64,000 nt of DNA from Setophaga petechia (GCA_024362935.1 JANCRA010000009.1:11240001-11304000), one strand, 5' to 3'. Counted from the stretch's first letter, positions 40,520 to 54,600 are shown. A program made the numbers and translations. The notes: generated by a model from the letters alone, not told the origin.

Positions 40520-40525
40520 ATTAAT
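40520..40525. repeat. Target-site duplication, right copy
   Basis: ATTAAT directly next to the CA end of the solo LTR, identical to the left copy. Confidence 0.88.
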
Positions 40526-41588
40526 CAGTCGAGCTAACTCGCATCCATTGACCAATGATCCACACCAGGGAAAGATGTAAGTGCTTCAACTCCAGGACAA
40601 ACTGAGCCCGTTCTGCCCACTGGTTGATGGCATTTTGGTCCTCTGAAATAAGCTGAGGATTCTTTGTAGTGACTCCTCTAGCTTGGGATGTTACACAAGG
40701 CAAATAAATTACTTGAGGAATTTAAAGGTGGAACTATATTATTATAGAAGTTCCCAGTGAAAATACTGTGTGTCACCTATCCCTCCATGAAAAACAGAAA
40801 TTAAATAATAGGGACTATTTAACTTCTGTGTGCTTGAGGTTAAATTTTCAGCTAATGTAAAATGTCTCAAGGCAGTGTATTCTGCAATTTACCTCAAAGA
40901 GTTAAAAGGGTATGGATGGGGTATCTTTTGAGTTATTGATTTTTGCCTTAAAAAAAGAAAATATTAAAACTACAAAATCCTGGCCAATATATTAAAAGGG
41001 AAAATGAATCAAATCATGACAGTCTTCATTGTGACATTATCCTATAGAAAATAGTGGTTCATATGTAATTTATGGATAAATTAAAATAATGAGATTATTT
41101 ACTACCACAATAATTTGTGATAGATAGACTTGATAGTTTTGATGAGTTTTCAAATGTGTAAAAAGAATTGCAATGATTTTATGAAAGACATCCAACTAAT
41201 ATTGAGTACTCTTTTGATGAAGAATTAAGAGTCATTTCCATCTCAGTATCTTGAAAAGTAGTAGTTTCCAGTGTCCAAAATGTGGTTGTTCACAATGGAT
41301 GGACTATAAACCAAGTCAGCTGTTAGGCAGATTTTCATCTATGTAAATCCTTATGTAAACTAATTATATGGCCACAGCTTATAAACTTTATAAGAAAGCA
41401 AACACCAGACTTGTTTTACTTATCAGCTTAAGATATTGAAACTTATGTGTAGCTGTCACAAAATTAATCACTAGGCTAGGGAGTCTATAAACTGTACTGT
41501 ATTGCATAGGCATATAAATGTCCAGTACTATTTTGCTGCTTTAAATACCAGCTTTTGTCCATGCATTTTTAGAGTTTGGAAGTAATAC

Positions 41589-41626
41589 GCACACACCCCC
41601 ACACACCCAACACACTCGCACACCCC
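41589..41626. repeat. Imperfect (CA)n repeat
   Basis: CACACACCCCCACACACCC-type sequence with several interruptions. Confidence 0.75.
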
Positions 41627-42557
41627 AAAGCCTAAATAAAACCAGTTTGCAGTAAAGCCCTTGAAAATTGTAAGCATAAACTCCAGCTTTAAGGATCCAA
41701 ATGAAATATTCATATGTACTAAACATCTTGTATCAGGAGGTGGTTTTCTTGGTGTTGTCATAAGTCAGCCCTTCGTTCCTTGCGTCTGCTTCAAATACTT
41801 TTATTCCTGGGAGCACGAGGCTTGCTTCATCCTGCTTGCTTGTCAGCAGGGCTGATGCACTGCATTGTAAAAAGCATCCTCCACAACCCCTGCTCACAGG
41901 CAGCACTTGTAGCTCTTACACACAAAACCTGCAAGGTTGTCTATCAACAAAATCATTATTTATCCAAAGTTTTCCTAGTAAATTGAGCCTAACTAGTCTT
42001 TTCTTGGGGTAAATAAGCAGAAACCCCTCTTTTATTATTGCTCATGTAGAGAAAGCAAAATTCTCCTCAACAGTGGTAGGATCTGGATGAGGAATACGCC
42101 TCGCAGCTCTTGCATCACTTCTCCTGGATTGCAATGACTTGTAGTCCAGTGCTTAACTGAGGAGGAACTGGCAGAAAGGCAGCCAATAACTCTGCCTTAT
42201 CTACATCGTAGGCATATTTTAGTTGCACAGTTGTATCCTTAAAGCTGCACCTCCCTTAGCTGAGAGACTCGTTGCATTTAACTGGTTTGGCCAAAGCTGC
42301 TTCGTGTTCCACAGGCAGCTCTCAGAGACTCCCTGGGATCAGTAGCTCAGACTTCTAGAGAGAAAAAAGGCAAGATTTACTGTGTGACAGGAATGGGCAG
42401 CTGAAGCATTGGAAAAGACTTGTGACATTTACTGGAGATCTGTGTATATTGTCTGTTTACTATAAGAGACCCTGAAATAGATGGGTGTAATGTACACTAA
42501 TGTAATTGGTACAAACCAACATATAAAACAAAGGAATTGAAATGTCTTGGCAAAATT

Positions 42558-42618
42558 ATCATTATTATTAGTAGTAGTGGTAGTAGTAGTAACATTAAAC
42601 TATTATTATTATTGTTGT
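42558..42618. repeat. Trinucleotide-rich repeat (ATT)n(AGT)n(ATT)n
   Basis: ATT units, then AGT/GGT units, then a short spacer and a second ATT run. Confidence 0.8.
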
Positions 42619-43829
42619 CTTTTTTTATGAGTCTGACTTGTTTGGGCACCCCTACCTATGAATGCAATACAGTGAGAATGAATTTTTATTCTTGTAACCC
42701 ATGGCAAATTTCTCATGTAAAGGTTTGCATGGGCACAAAAGCTTCTAATTTGTGACTAGATTGTATTTAACACCATGCTGAGAGACTTAATGAAAACAAC
42801 AATATTAATTAAAAAAATAACAATATCCCTTTCTTATTTAATTGCATTAGTGCATTCTAAAACAATTTGTTGAATAAAATACAAAATTAGGGGTGACACT
42901 TGTATAATGATGTCCTGGAGGTTGTGACATATCAATAAAATGTCTCACAGGACACTATTAACATACCAATCCGCTCCTCTCCCATATCTCCTACAGCTTC
43001 AAAACAATCAAATGAGGTCATTATACTTTCAAAAGCTGATTGATATAAATAAATATCTGCTAAAATGTATACTGTATTCTAATAAGGTTCTCAAATGTTG
43101 GCTTTTGTTCATTTTGATGATTATTTAAAGAACAATCCTTCTAAATTTAAAGGAAATTACTAGGGCAACAAATTGAAATGTTGGTTGCTATTCTGCTATC
43201 GAGAATTAGAAAACTTCTGGGAGTTTTTACTTCTGGGAGGAAAATATTTTGCTTACCATTGTCACCTTAAATTAGACATCCAACATATAGATATACATAT
43301 GTCCCCACTTACTTGCTGTAATCTTTGTAGGGTCCTCAGCAGCTCCAAAAGGTAACTTATCCCCCCTGTTTTGTTATACTGCGCAAGCAGTGTAGATCTC
43401 TAACTTTCAATGCCCAAAATAAGACTAAAATTATTCCATGTTATCAGTTACTGAGAGATATCCAAAATTTCTCTCATCGGATCTTTGCTCTCTGTGAGGT
43501 CTGTTATATATGATTATTTCCTGCTCACAAGGATCCTTAGTATCCCTTAAAGGCTTAGATTTTTTGTTCTTCTTTTTAACTTCTGCTGACCAAAGTAACT
43601 TTAGTGGCTTCTCTCATGACAATCAAGAGACTTGCAGAGGTCACTCTGTAACCTGTGAGGTTCTTTTCCTGAGACCCCAGTAAAAACAACCATCCAGAAT
43701 TGCATACCTTTGGCATATAATTAGCACATAAGTAGGAATTTCTCAAAAATAATTGTTCATAATGATAATGGGAATGCTTTGAAAAAAGTTGCATTGGAAT
43801 GAAAAACAATCACTGAATTCTTTGCATAT

Positions 43830-43835
43830 TTTATT
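43830..43835 (-). terminator. Candidate polyadenylation signal AATAAA for NBEA
   Basis: TTTATT on the plus strand reads AATAAA in the direction of NBEA transcription. It lies in an A/T-rich context about 1.7 kb past the stop codon. No downstream GU-rich element was verified; 3'-end RNA reads would settle it. Confidence 0.35.
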
Positions 43836-44562
43836 TTTCTTTTTGATTTCCAACTCACACACATCTGGCATATTTTACATCTTTGCAATAAAACATGGTT
43901 ACAATAGCTTAAGGAATTTATATATCCAAAATATTTCACCATGATCTCAAGATGAAATGAACTTGTCTTCCAGATGTTCAATAGTCTCCCAATTCTAAGC
44001 TACAAACTCAAGATATTGCTTACAGACAGGTGATGAATAACTTAATCATTACGTAGATCCCCATGATTTCCGGACCTTATAAATACAAACAACAATGAAG
44101 AAGGAAATTCAGGGCTAAACTTACTAATACAAGGTGGATAACAAATAAGTAATCACATCAATAAATAATGATATGTTCCTGGTGCAAAGTGCCAATACAA
44201 AGAATCCATTATCTTTTTAAATAAATGACTGCAAGTGAGTGTAAATTCTGAGAAAATTACATTCCTGTTACATGCCTCATAGCCCTACCGACACAATATG
44301 TACATCTATGACAATACAGTCACCAAATATACAAAGAAGAAACATGAATTAAAGTGTATATACCCCTGGGTGTGTAATTTGATCAGTACAATGTGCAGAA
44401 AATTATTCTGATAGTTACCGTTACAGTATTGTAAAATATGAAGTGCCTTAGTCTGAGTGGCTTCAGGTGAGATTTTCAGAAGAACTGAAAAGAACAACCT
44501 CAGTCACCTCTGAAATGAAGCTAAGGCTGTCAAATAAACCAAGCTCCTCAGATTAAAAATAA

Positions 44563-44577
44563 GGGGGGGGGGGGGGG
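44563..44577. repeat. Homopolymer G15 in putative NBEA 3' UTR
   Basis: 15 consecutive G on the plus strand, in an AT-rich setting; C15 in an NBEA transcript. Confidence 0.9.
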
Positions 44578-45519
44578 AAATCAGTGGGGGCTCTCTTGCC
44601 CATGATTTATATGACAAATATTAATAATCCAGAAGTATAGCACTTTGTCTGTATTGGGAATCATTAAGCATTACAAAGCATTAAATTGAACTTCCCTCTT
44701 TGCTCCCTTTCCGTCTAGTCTTTAAATTTAAAAGGGAGAAAATTAATTTCTATTGTATAAAGTATAAATATGGCAAATGATGGCTTTTTATCCAAATGCT
44801 TTGTGAGCAGAACTCCACTTAAGAGGGGTAAACTTTAGATTCAAAAAGTGAAAAATGTGTTGGTGATAATGTTAGAATTACTGTTTGCTCCCAAATTCAA
44901 CCCTTTAACACAAGCTGTACCCTTAGGCAGATCTCCAGTCTGATTTGTGTGAATGCACCTGTTCCTTCAAGACATCAGGTTTAAAGTACATGCAAGTTGT
45001 AACTCCACAATAAAATTAAGAAACAGTTTTGTTCTTTATACAAGGTTTTACTTTTACAAAAGTATCCCTTTAAAGTTAAGATGTGCATCTGATGTACAAA
45101 GTATCAAACATATTTTTTTTAATCTCAGCTTGAAAAGAGGCTGGAGATGGGATGCATGTTAGGTTCAAAGCCTAAACATTGAAATAACTGGACACAAGGT
45201 TCCCCAGAATTTTCAAAAGTCTCTTATGGCGCATCCTACTACCTTTTCTCAATAAACAAAGATATATGAAATAATTACCAAAACATTTCCTAATTCATAT
45301 AATTTACATGATACAAGCTTGCTTTTCAGCAGCTGGTGTTCAGTTGTGAAAAAACACACAAAGTAAAATGGTTGCTGACTACAATGTACAGCTATTGCTG
45401 GGTGTAATGGAATGTACAACGGAGGTCAATGCAGACGTGGTTTTCCACCAGAGACTACACCTTTCTTTGCAGCACTTGTGCTCTCAGCTTTACCTGGGCT
45501 TTCAGTTCTTCACTGCACT

Positions 45520-45610
45520 TCAGTATCTGTTCTGATGTTCATAATGCCACCGGTTAAAATCTATATTAAAAGCTACGATGCTGCCAGAAGCCATGCCAGT
45601 AATCAGAGTT
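45520..45610 (-). CDS. NBEA: NBEA last coding exon g with stop codon
   Basis: The acceptor is TTTGATATCTTTTTCAG before 45610. One base completes Arg, then 29 codons (TLITGMASGSIVAFNID then FNRWHYEHQNRY) and TGA at 45520-45522. This is the final WD40 strand set and the natural C-terminus. The ending SIVAFNIDFNRWHYEHQNRY identifies NBEA; LRBA differs here. The exon continues into the 3' UTR. The 488-bp intron before it is the shortest of the set. Confidence 0.98.
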
Positions 45611-48600
45611 CTGAAAAAGATATCAAAGATGGTGATGTTAATTCTCTTTTGCCTCGTTAAACTATGGTTTTTCATAGACAGGAAAAAGCTAAAAGAACAA
45701 GGCACTTTTTGCAACACTGTCTGAATTGGCTGAAAATCAGAAATGTATCTCAAACTTTTGCAATTTGTTTTAAGGCATTTAATAGGCACTACTGCACTCT
45801 GATCCAATCTGACTATTCCTTTGTTTTTAAGTTAATGCAGTTTTAGTCATATTTTGCTAGCTGAGTGTCTGGTTTACTAATTTCAATGAAATAAGACCTC
45901 AACTTGACATTAAGTGCTTGCATGATGTGATTCAAGTATCAGAGTAAGTGTTGAATCAGATAAATGAACAGGAAAACAACTGAGTTATTGTTTCTTACAC
46001 ATCCTGTTAATTATTCCATACCATATACACAAAGTTCATGAAGATGTATTCTTTCTGTAATTTTAGTATTTACATACAAATACGAATGACAAATTCACCT
46101 CTGATCATGAGACAGATCCATAGCTCTTATGCCAGCATCACAGCCAGGGTAAATATAGAGCTGCTTGAAGTCACAGGCCTGCCATACTTCCACTACACCA
46201 TTGTCTCCTCCTGTCACCAGGTTCTGCCCATCACTGCTCAGGAGGATGGCCTTCAGAAGAAAACAAAAAATCCCAAGCACACATTTAACTTTTATAGAAA
46301 TGGATCAATATTTTAAACACTGAATTGACTTAAAAGCATTCCTTATGTTCTGCCCACTTTAAATTTGAAGTAAAATGCTTCCTCTCCTCTTTCTCCCTAG
46401 TCCAAAAATAAACCAACATATTTTGTATCATCAAATTTTAAAAGCAATTGTGTGGCATTAAACATGATAGATAACAAAAAGCTCCTTGACCGAATCTGCC
46501 AATACTTGAGTTCAGCACATTTCTACACACCAGAATTTGTTCTACAATACTCAGTGCTATCACTACAATCTAAACAGAGCAGCGATCTGCATTCCTAATG
46601 CTGCTTCAAGTGCTTGTGACAGAGCAGAGCCCTGAAGGCATGAATTCATGTCTTGGCTAATAAATGAAGAATGAGGACTTTTCTGAGCATTTTGTTTCAA
46701 AGCCATATTTCCCACGGAAATTTATATCCAAACGAAAATTCTGGGAATATTGTGGGCTCATAAACTATTTGTTCTTATTTATTCTAGAAAAGCTTAAGTG
46801 CATTTTGATATTTGGATATGGTGATGAAAGGATATGTGTTTGAATGGCTTAACCAGCAGGCAGCAATTTTATATATATGACTTCCTCTAAATCGTACTGC
46901 AAATAAATTCAATTTATTTTAATAAAGAAAGGCAACACACAACAAATGTTTGTTTGCATTTAGATTTACCCTGGTTGAATCGTTGATCTCCATCTGAGCT
47001 AAGAGTTTGCCATTAATGCTGAAATTGCTGAACCGTCCTCGTTCATAGTAGATGATGCAGTGACCTTCACTAGATACTGAAATTAAGCGAGGATACAGGC
47101 AGTTTTCTGTTCCTTCCAGGGCTCTCAGCAAGTCTCCAGTAATTGTGTGTACTAGGCAAGGACCTTCTGTATATGAAAACATAATATATCATAAATTTGC
47201 TGTTTATACAATCTATATGGTCTGTGCAAAAAAATGATGCATAATACACTTTTATATCATATTAGTGCTGCATAGATATAAGAAGCTGCAATGTTAACTT
47301 AAAGAATTTAACACAACAGAAAATTAAATGTAAGAGCTAGTATGTTAAGAAAATAAATACAATATGCCCAGAAGTATATTATTTACATAGAGTGGTAGGA
47401 GTTTTCCTTGATCTGTCTTCTAAAAAACTCTTCCCTCTTCCCAAGCATTCAGAAGCTTCACTCTTAGTGATTTTCTCCAAGAGCATGAGCTCTCTTTAGC
47501 CTGCCCATTCACATTAAACAGATGTGGCCCTATCAGTGACTAGTGGGAGCAACTCCCATAGGGCATGTAATCATATTACTGCATATTTCTCCTATAGACA
47601 ATGGCAGTTCCTGTAGATCCTCTCTCCCAATAAACATTTGTTATGCATAGATTTTAGTCCTGATTTGTTTCAGCAATGGGAGTCATGTGAAAGCCAAGAG
47701 TCACAATGATACTTGGACTATAAGAGATTTTAGATCATACTGTAACTCCATTTGCTCCAGAGAGATTTTAATATGAGATTGTGATGTCTTTTTATTACAC
47801 TCACGAAAGAAACAAACAGCTATGAAATCTACAATGTAAGATGCAAATCTACATTTTAAGATGCAAAACTAAGTTAGTTACATTTCAAGAACAATGAGAA
47901 AAGTTCGTTTTGAAAGTGAGATCTGTATTCTTCCTAAGGAAAAGGGTCTCTCCTGTGACAAATCTAATGAGTCATAGGAAATTCTAAATGTTTTCTTTCA
48001 TGAATCACAGGATAATCCTGGCCTGCACATTAATCTCTTCCTTATACAACTGGTCCATGACCCTGAAAGTAAATTCATATTGGCAGACTCAGCCATCTCA
48101 CGTTAAGTCCTTCTAACTTTGAAATTCACACAGCAGCTGGGTTTGCCCAGGTAGAATGAATTAGCATCAGCACATTTATCTGTGAACCCTCTGATACAGG
48201 CTTTTATCTGTGCTTGCATAATGTCTTATGCAGAGGAACATCAAGTTTGGCTGCATCCATGGGATTTCACTGCAATGGAAATAATTTATTTTCTCAAATA
48301 GTTGAGCCTCAGCTTTGGAAATACTGAAGTGCCAGAATATTACAAAAAGTGATGCCTTCACCTTTAGAAAAATTACCTTGTTAGATTTTTCAAAAGAAAA
48401 TACCTTCATAGCTGAATGATCATGGGCACAAAAAGGCACATCTGATTTAGGATGCCGCTGTAAGGACATACAGATTGTTTTTTGGGTTTCTTGGGTTAGA
48501 ACGTGGAAGCATCAACCTGATTCGCAAGATTTTCCACAGAGGAGTCCTAAATGTGCTGTTTTCCTGCTTCAGTAGGTTCTCAAGTGCTACATGGGTCATC

Positions 48601-51600
48601 ACGGTGCCACAGCCAGTTCCACAGGAGCAGCTGCCCACCAGGAAGCACAGGCTGAGCTCAGACTTGATGGCAGGAAAATGCAACCCTGCCATGAGATGCA
48701 ATCTAAGAAGATGAAAAGGGACTGAAACTAACAGATCAGAAGAAAAAGCTTTTAAAAAAGTATATCTTGAAAAACTGAAATTTAAAAAAATATTTTGTCT
48801 CTGCACTTTTATACACTCTAAAGTTTCAAAAGGAAGAACAAGGGAAGACTACTTTAAGAGACAGACTGGGCCTCCATTTCTCTTGATCAATTCAACATAT
48901 TAGAATTTTATTTTGAAATCTTTAGTTCTCTGTAAAAATGTGAAAGTTACCAAAGCAGCAAATAGGTAATGGATCAGTAGATACCTGAGTACAGATTCAA
49001 TCTCTATTAAGAAGAGGTAATTTGAAAAAAGATAGTTGGAATGGGTGGACTATTATGGCAGCCAGAGTGTATGAAGCTGCCTTAAAGAATAAGAAATAGC
49101 AGTGCATCAAGAAAAAAGATTTAGTTCCAGCATCACTGTATATTCTTTTCACAAATGTCTTGACTTTGCCTATGACTGTTATGTAGTGTGCCATTACAAG
49201 AGTTAATGACCCATTAGGGTTTCCTGTTAAAAATGGCTTTACTCAAAAGTTTCACACTCAGCTTTAAAAATAAATGTTGAGCTCCAAGACAGTATAAAAA
49301 GCAATAACCCAGGAGCTCAGCTGTGAGCAAAATCTGGCAGAGCAAGCATCACATTCTTCTTACCCTCAGAAGCAGCAAACTCAAAAATGAGTACAAAGAT
49401 ATCCATGGGGATGACTAAAACAGGCATCACTATAGAAAGAGATAACAAGTCACAGGATGTGGATGTAAGAGTAGAGTGGAAATGAGATAGGAAGACATAT
49501 AAGGAAAAACAAAAAATGAGGGTGATACAAAGAAAGAAAATAAGAATGGAAAAGAGTTGATGAAGCACGAAAGAAACTAAGAGAAAAGGAGGAGAGGAGG
49601 GAGAGCCAAATAGGAAAGGAAAAGAGAAAAAGATATGCAGTTTGACAAGTTAAGAAGCTGAATGAGAGAGGGCAGTGGGGGAAGAAGAGTGGACATGGAA
49701 TTAAGGAGGAGTAGGAGAAGATGGGCAGAAGCAGTGAAATGGAATAAATTAAGGAGAAACAGTAAGGAAGGATAAAGCAAACATTCATTGAGGCTGGTGC
49801 TTTATTTGCATTGATTACTAGTCATACAGAATGTTGCTGCAGGCTTGGAAAAGTATTTCGAACATTTGTGTTAGCAATTGTTGGGTGCTCTGGATTCCAT
49901 AGACAAATAACAAGGAGAACCTGCAACTGTTCATTATTTACAAAACATCACAAAAAGCCCTACTGGACAGAATGCTGCACCCAGTTCCAAAGCAAACTGA
50001 TCCTGCTTCCCTGGAGAGTGAGGTCAGTCCTACAAATTATCTCTCAATTAAGATCAAGGTGGAGAATTTTGAGCTGGCTCTCCCTGAAATACATGTCTCT
50101 ATCAACAGGTTTCTTCAAAATCACCAGACGTCATTAGAATCATTGTATACATTTTTATAAAATACAATTCCAGATCTGGGCAGAATAGCTGCATAAATTG
50201 ATGGTTGGAAGGAATGATCAATTTAATTTGTGTCTAAACTTGTGAGTGCAGATAGTGAATAACAATATTCAGAGAAAAGTGCTACGGATTCTCCTAGTAT
50301 TGCAACATGTCTTAGGAATAATTAAAGAGTATGTGTATTGAGGGAAGTCTGAGAAATACCACTAAGAGTCTAAAAATGTTAAGACTTAAATCATAAAAAT
50401 GTTTCTGACCTTTAGCACCACTGATAACAAGTCCCAGCTCTGCGCAGACGGACACACAGACAACTTCATGGTCATGACCAGTCAGAACGGCGCGAGGAGC
50501 TGGATAATCACCTGTTACAAAAAAATTAGAACGTGAGAAAAAAAAGAAAAAGAAAACAAGGGAATGCCAAATCAGACATGCCTTATCAACAAAACAACTT
50601 TGCTGTAATTTGCTTGAAATCATTAAGCATGAGACAGTGCATTGTGATTAAATATCTCTTACTTAGGATACCGAGCAAAATATATTCAGATATCATAAAG
50701 CTTCAAAACTGCAGCTTACCAATGCATTAATGAATTAATTAAAAGAACACAAAGTGTGCTGCTATTGAAAGCAGCTGTAATATAAAGGCCTGCTACTGAA
50801 CATATATGTCTCCAGACTTAAGCTATGGATCTAAAGAACTTAGGATGTTCCTTTAATAATGATCATAATTTGTTTCATGAAACTGGGGGTAGGAAAAGGA
50901 GAGAAGAACAATGCTGTAGTAGAAACAAACTACTGCTGCATAGGTGATACTGATTCAGAGACACATGGAATGGTCACAAATTAAAATATACCTAAAGATG
51001 GTTATTGTTACACATAATTATATACTTATTTATTTATAGATATTATAAATATATATTCAGGACTGAAATATATTTTATTTTGGTTTTGAACAAGTGGGCA
51101 TTTATAGAGTATTTACATGACAAACAGCAACATTTCTATTCCTTCTAATAAGAACAGATGCTGACAACCTAATTGGTTAGTATTTGATATTGCTCTGTCA
51201 GGCTAAGAAAGTAAATTGGCAAAAAAGAATTAGCAACTTGCTAGATAACACAGAGTTCACATCATTATATTTGCATTGTTTGCAAATGAAATACAGGAAA
51301 TTGGGATATTCACCGGAGCTCTGCAAGTGTAGTTCACATACTAAAAGAAATTACCTAGGGAAGTACAGATAAATTACTGTAACATATAACATTTGTATAA
51401 AGCAACGAAACGGTTAATCCACACTTTTCTCACAAGAATTGGAAGCAAAAATCTCATTAATACCAGTCACCTTTAATATCAGTGTTGGACTGGAAGTCTT
51501 ATCTGGTTTTGCTGGGATAATTGGTACAGTTTGTAAAGATAACTATATTAAAACAGGCTACATTTACTTTTTTCACCATAGTTTTCACAGTAGTACAATG

Positions 51601-54600
51601 TTTTGATTTAAACCAGTTTTATATGCAACTGACTATGGACAGCATGGATGGCACAGAAGGTGGGTCAATAAGAAATCTTTTTTTTTTTTTTTTCTGTAGA
51701 GAGGTATGTACTATGAGTTACATATAAGGATTTTGGAAACCAGGGTTTGGAAAATCAGTTTGGAAATCAGCTTTCAGTTAGAAAACAATTCAGTTTTGGA
51801 CCCAATAGTACAGAGTGTGCCAATCTAACAGGTTATTCCAATGTACAAACACATTAAAAATTTCTTAACCTCTACTGCAAACAGCTACCTCAATAAGTCC
51901 TAGTTTCCCAAAATTTAATCTATATTGCAAGAAAATAATCTTTTTAGTCTGGAAACTGAAGATGTGAACTGAAAACTGTGATTTACTGCTAGGAAAGGAT
52001 GAATGTCAGAAATAACAGAGAGATTATTTGTGTAACTCGTCAAAGATACTTTGATTTTTATAATTTCCCCATCAACATTGCTTTGAACACTCCATCTCCT
52101 TTCAAGGGTTTCTTTTCTCCAAGTGCATAACATAAAAACAAACAAACAAAAAAAGGGGGAAATTAATTAAGTTCAAAATTCTCCACTTTTTTTTTCCTTC
52201 TGTATGTTCTCCTGGAAAAAAGAGGATTATGCTCAATGGCCATCTTGGCTGAAGCTATGATTATAGAGGTGTCATCAGACTGCATCAAACTGGATGACTG
52301 AAACTATTAAATGGCTAAAATTTTTGAAGGAAAAGAAATAATGCAATTTTCAAAAGGATATTTTTCTCAGTGTTTTCTAGGAAAGTTCTATAATATCAAG
52401 GAACTGTAAAAATCCAGAATACACCAAAAAAGCAAATTTCACTGACTTCTTGATTTATAAAGGAAAATGCTTATAGGAAACAACTTCCCTGAAACATAGA
52501 TCTATGAATCTTATTTTGTCCTGTTTTTCAGTAAATAAAAATTAATAATAGAATAACAATATTAAGAGTAACTGTCCAGCAGTAATTGAAAATGGGAATT
52601 TTTTTCCCTTCAGGCTCAGAGAAAAAATTATTCACTGATACTTTCTACAGGAAAAGCTGTGGCATGAACCCCAGTCATATTACATTTTATTGCAAAGGAA
52701 AGAAGCTGTGAACTCCAGGAATCATTCAAAATCTAGGAAAATACTCTGTCACTGTCACATCACCACTGATAGATGCAGCCAGAGGTCAAAGGCTGCAGCT
52801 CTAAGGGAATTGCAGGTGAAAATATCCTACCTAAGAACTGAGATACCATCACTGTAAACTCCCTGTGATTTCCCCAAAGGTGCACCTTTGAACTGAATTA
52901 CTAGAGGGCAGAAGGAAAAAAAAATGTGCTGTATTTCCAAACAAGTGAGTTTTCCTAGAAAGTCTAAAATAACACACATATTTCCTTCTTGCTGAAAAAC
53001 ATAATGCTTAATATTATTGTAAGGTTGTTTGGGAACAGATGGTGCTCCTGCAGAACAAAGAAAAAAAGAAGAGGGAAAGAAAGACAAAAGACTGTTACTA
53101 TTTCTCTCATATTGTCCTTTTCCAGGAATTGTGTACAGATTTCTACAGGGACACATCTAGGAGGCTTCTGTATAAAGAAACATGGGAGCACAGGGCAAAT
53201 TTTAGTTTCCATTTCATCTCTCACTTTGATAAAAGAAAGTACAATGCTATACCTGAAATACTAGCTGAAACAGAATTTACTTTGCTATTTGCTTTACTGC
53301 CAGCACTTTTTGGGGTGCTCATCAGAAAACAAAATTTTAGAAAACACAATGGTTTTCCTGGAAGTAAAAATGTATGAGCCTTCTCAAATATTTACTGTCA
53401 GAAATAAAACATCTTAGAGTTTAATTAAAAGATAATGCTACCACCAATAAATATTAATATCTCAAAACAGAAAACAGTCAATAACAATGCCCACAACATG
53501 AGGGAGCAATAAGTGTAAAAGAAAGACTGCTGACAGGAAAATATTAGTATATTCAAAATATTCCCAGCTCTGGGAAGCAGAGCTGGTTTATTTGCTGAGG
53601 AGTATTGTATATAGCTACAAACAGTTCACCCAGGTGAGAGGGCTTTCAGGTACCTTGCACTAATCCAGAAGGTAAAATACAGTGGAGCATAGGAGATTGT
53701 GGATTCGTAGCATCTCTTATCTCTTTCACTAAATTGCTTTGGGATCTTGGGCAAGTTGCAGAACCACCCTGCACTGTATAATTCCCATGGAGCATGCTGT
53801 GTAGCATGGACACTGACATGTGTTGATAAAATACTAGAGATAACTGCATTATCTCAGGTAGATTATTGGCTCTTTCCCCTTTACATAGCAGCCTTAGAAG
53901 AGAGATGCCTTTGGCAACCACAGCAGAGATGGTACCAGTAAAAATTATGAACCAATTTTCAAAGACCTTCTGCTCTGGCAGTGCTAAGATACTCAAAATT
54001 TTGTTATTTCAAAAATTAATACTAAACTCTATAAACTTACAAGTACCATAATAACTCCTTAAACAGACCAAGGAGGTAGCATATGTGTACATGTGCCAGT
54101 GCAGGGCCTTCAGACAGCCACCCAGTCCTCTTGGTGCACACACACTGGTGACTGTTTTTAAACTGCTGCCATTTCAAGGCTAAGCTAGGGCATATTAAAA
54201 TGTGATAGTGAAAGGGATATGATAAAATAATAAAGGGGATATAAAACAACAAGTGAAAGTTCTGAGCTCAGAATAACTACTTTCTCAAGACACAAACCTG
54301 CAGAACTCTTAATGATTGCAACTTCAAATTGTTTCAAAATTATTTTATGTAGAAGGAACACATAAAGATATACTTCATGACAGACACAAAAAAATGTACA
54401 TTGACTTGACAAATATATTTTATGGTAAAGTTTACCCTCCCTTTCAGATATATACTGAACACACTCACTGGGACAGGATGAATTCTTAACACCTGTGAAG
54501 ATTATGTTATAAGGCTAAACAAACCCATCTTAAGGCTGATAGAGCATTTTTCAATGGTCAGCACAGTTGCTGTTAGAAAAAGTGGGGTTAACTCCCACAC

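Larger units (their letters stand above)
40526..43829. other. Intergenic DNA between solo LTR and NBEA 3' end
   Basis: No gene recognised. Contains a C/A-rich imperfect CA repeat (41589-41626) and an ATT/AGT trinucleotide patch (42558-42618). Part of it may belong to a longer NBEA 3' UTR if a more distal polyadenylation site is used. Confidence 0.55.
43830..45519 (-). other. NBEA: Putative NBEA 3' untranslated region
   Basis: The stretch after the stop codon has no acceptor-donor pair that I recognise and no further coding similarity. The first clear AATAAA on the minus strand that I found is at 43830-43835, about 1.7 kb downstream, a plausible length for this gene's UTR. The 3' end is therefore an inference: alternative sites further left, or use of variant signals, cannot be excluded. 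It contains a run of 15 G on the plus strand (15 C in the transcript) at 44563-44577. Confidence 0.4.
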
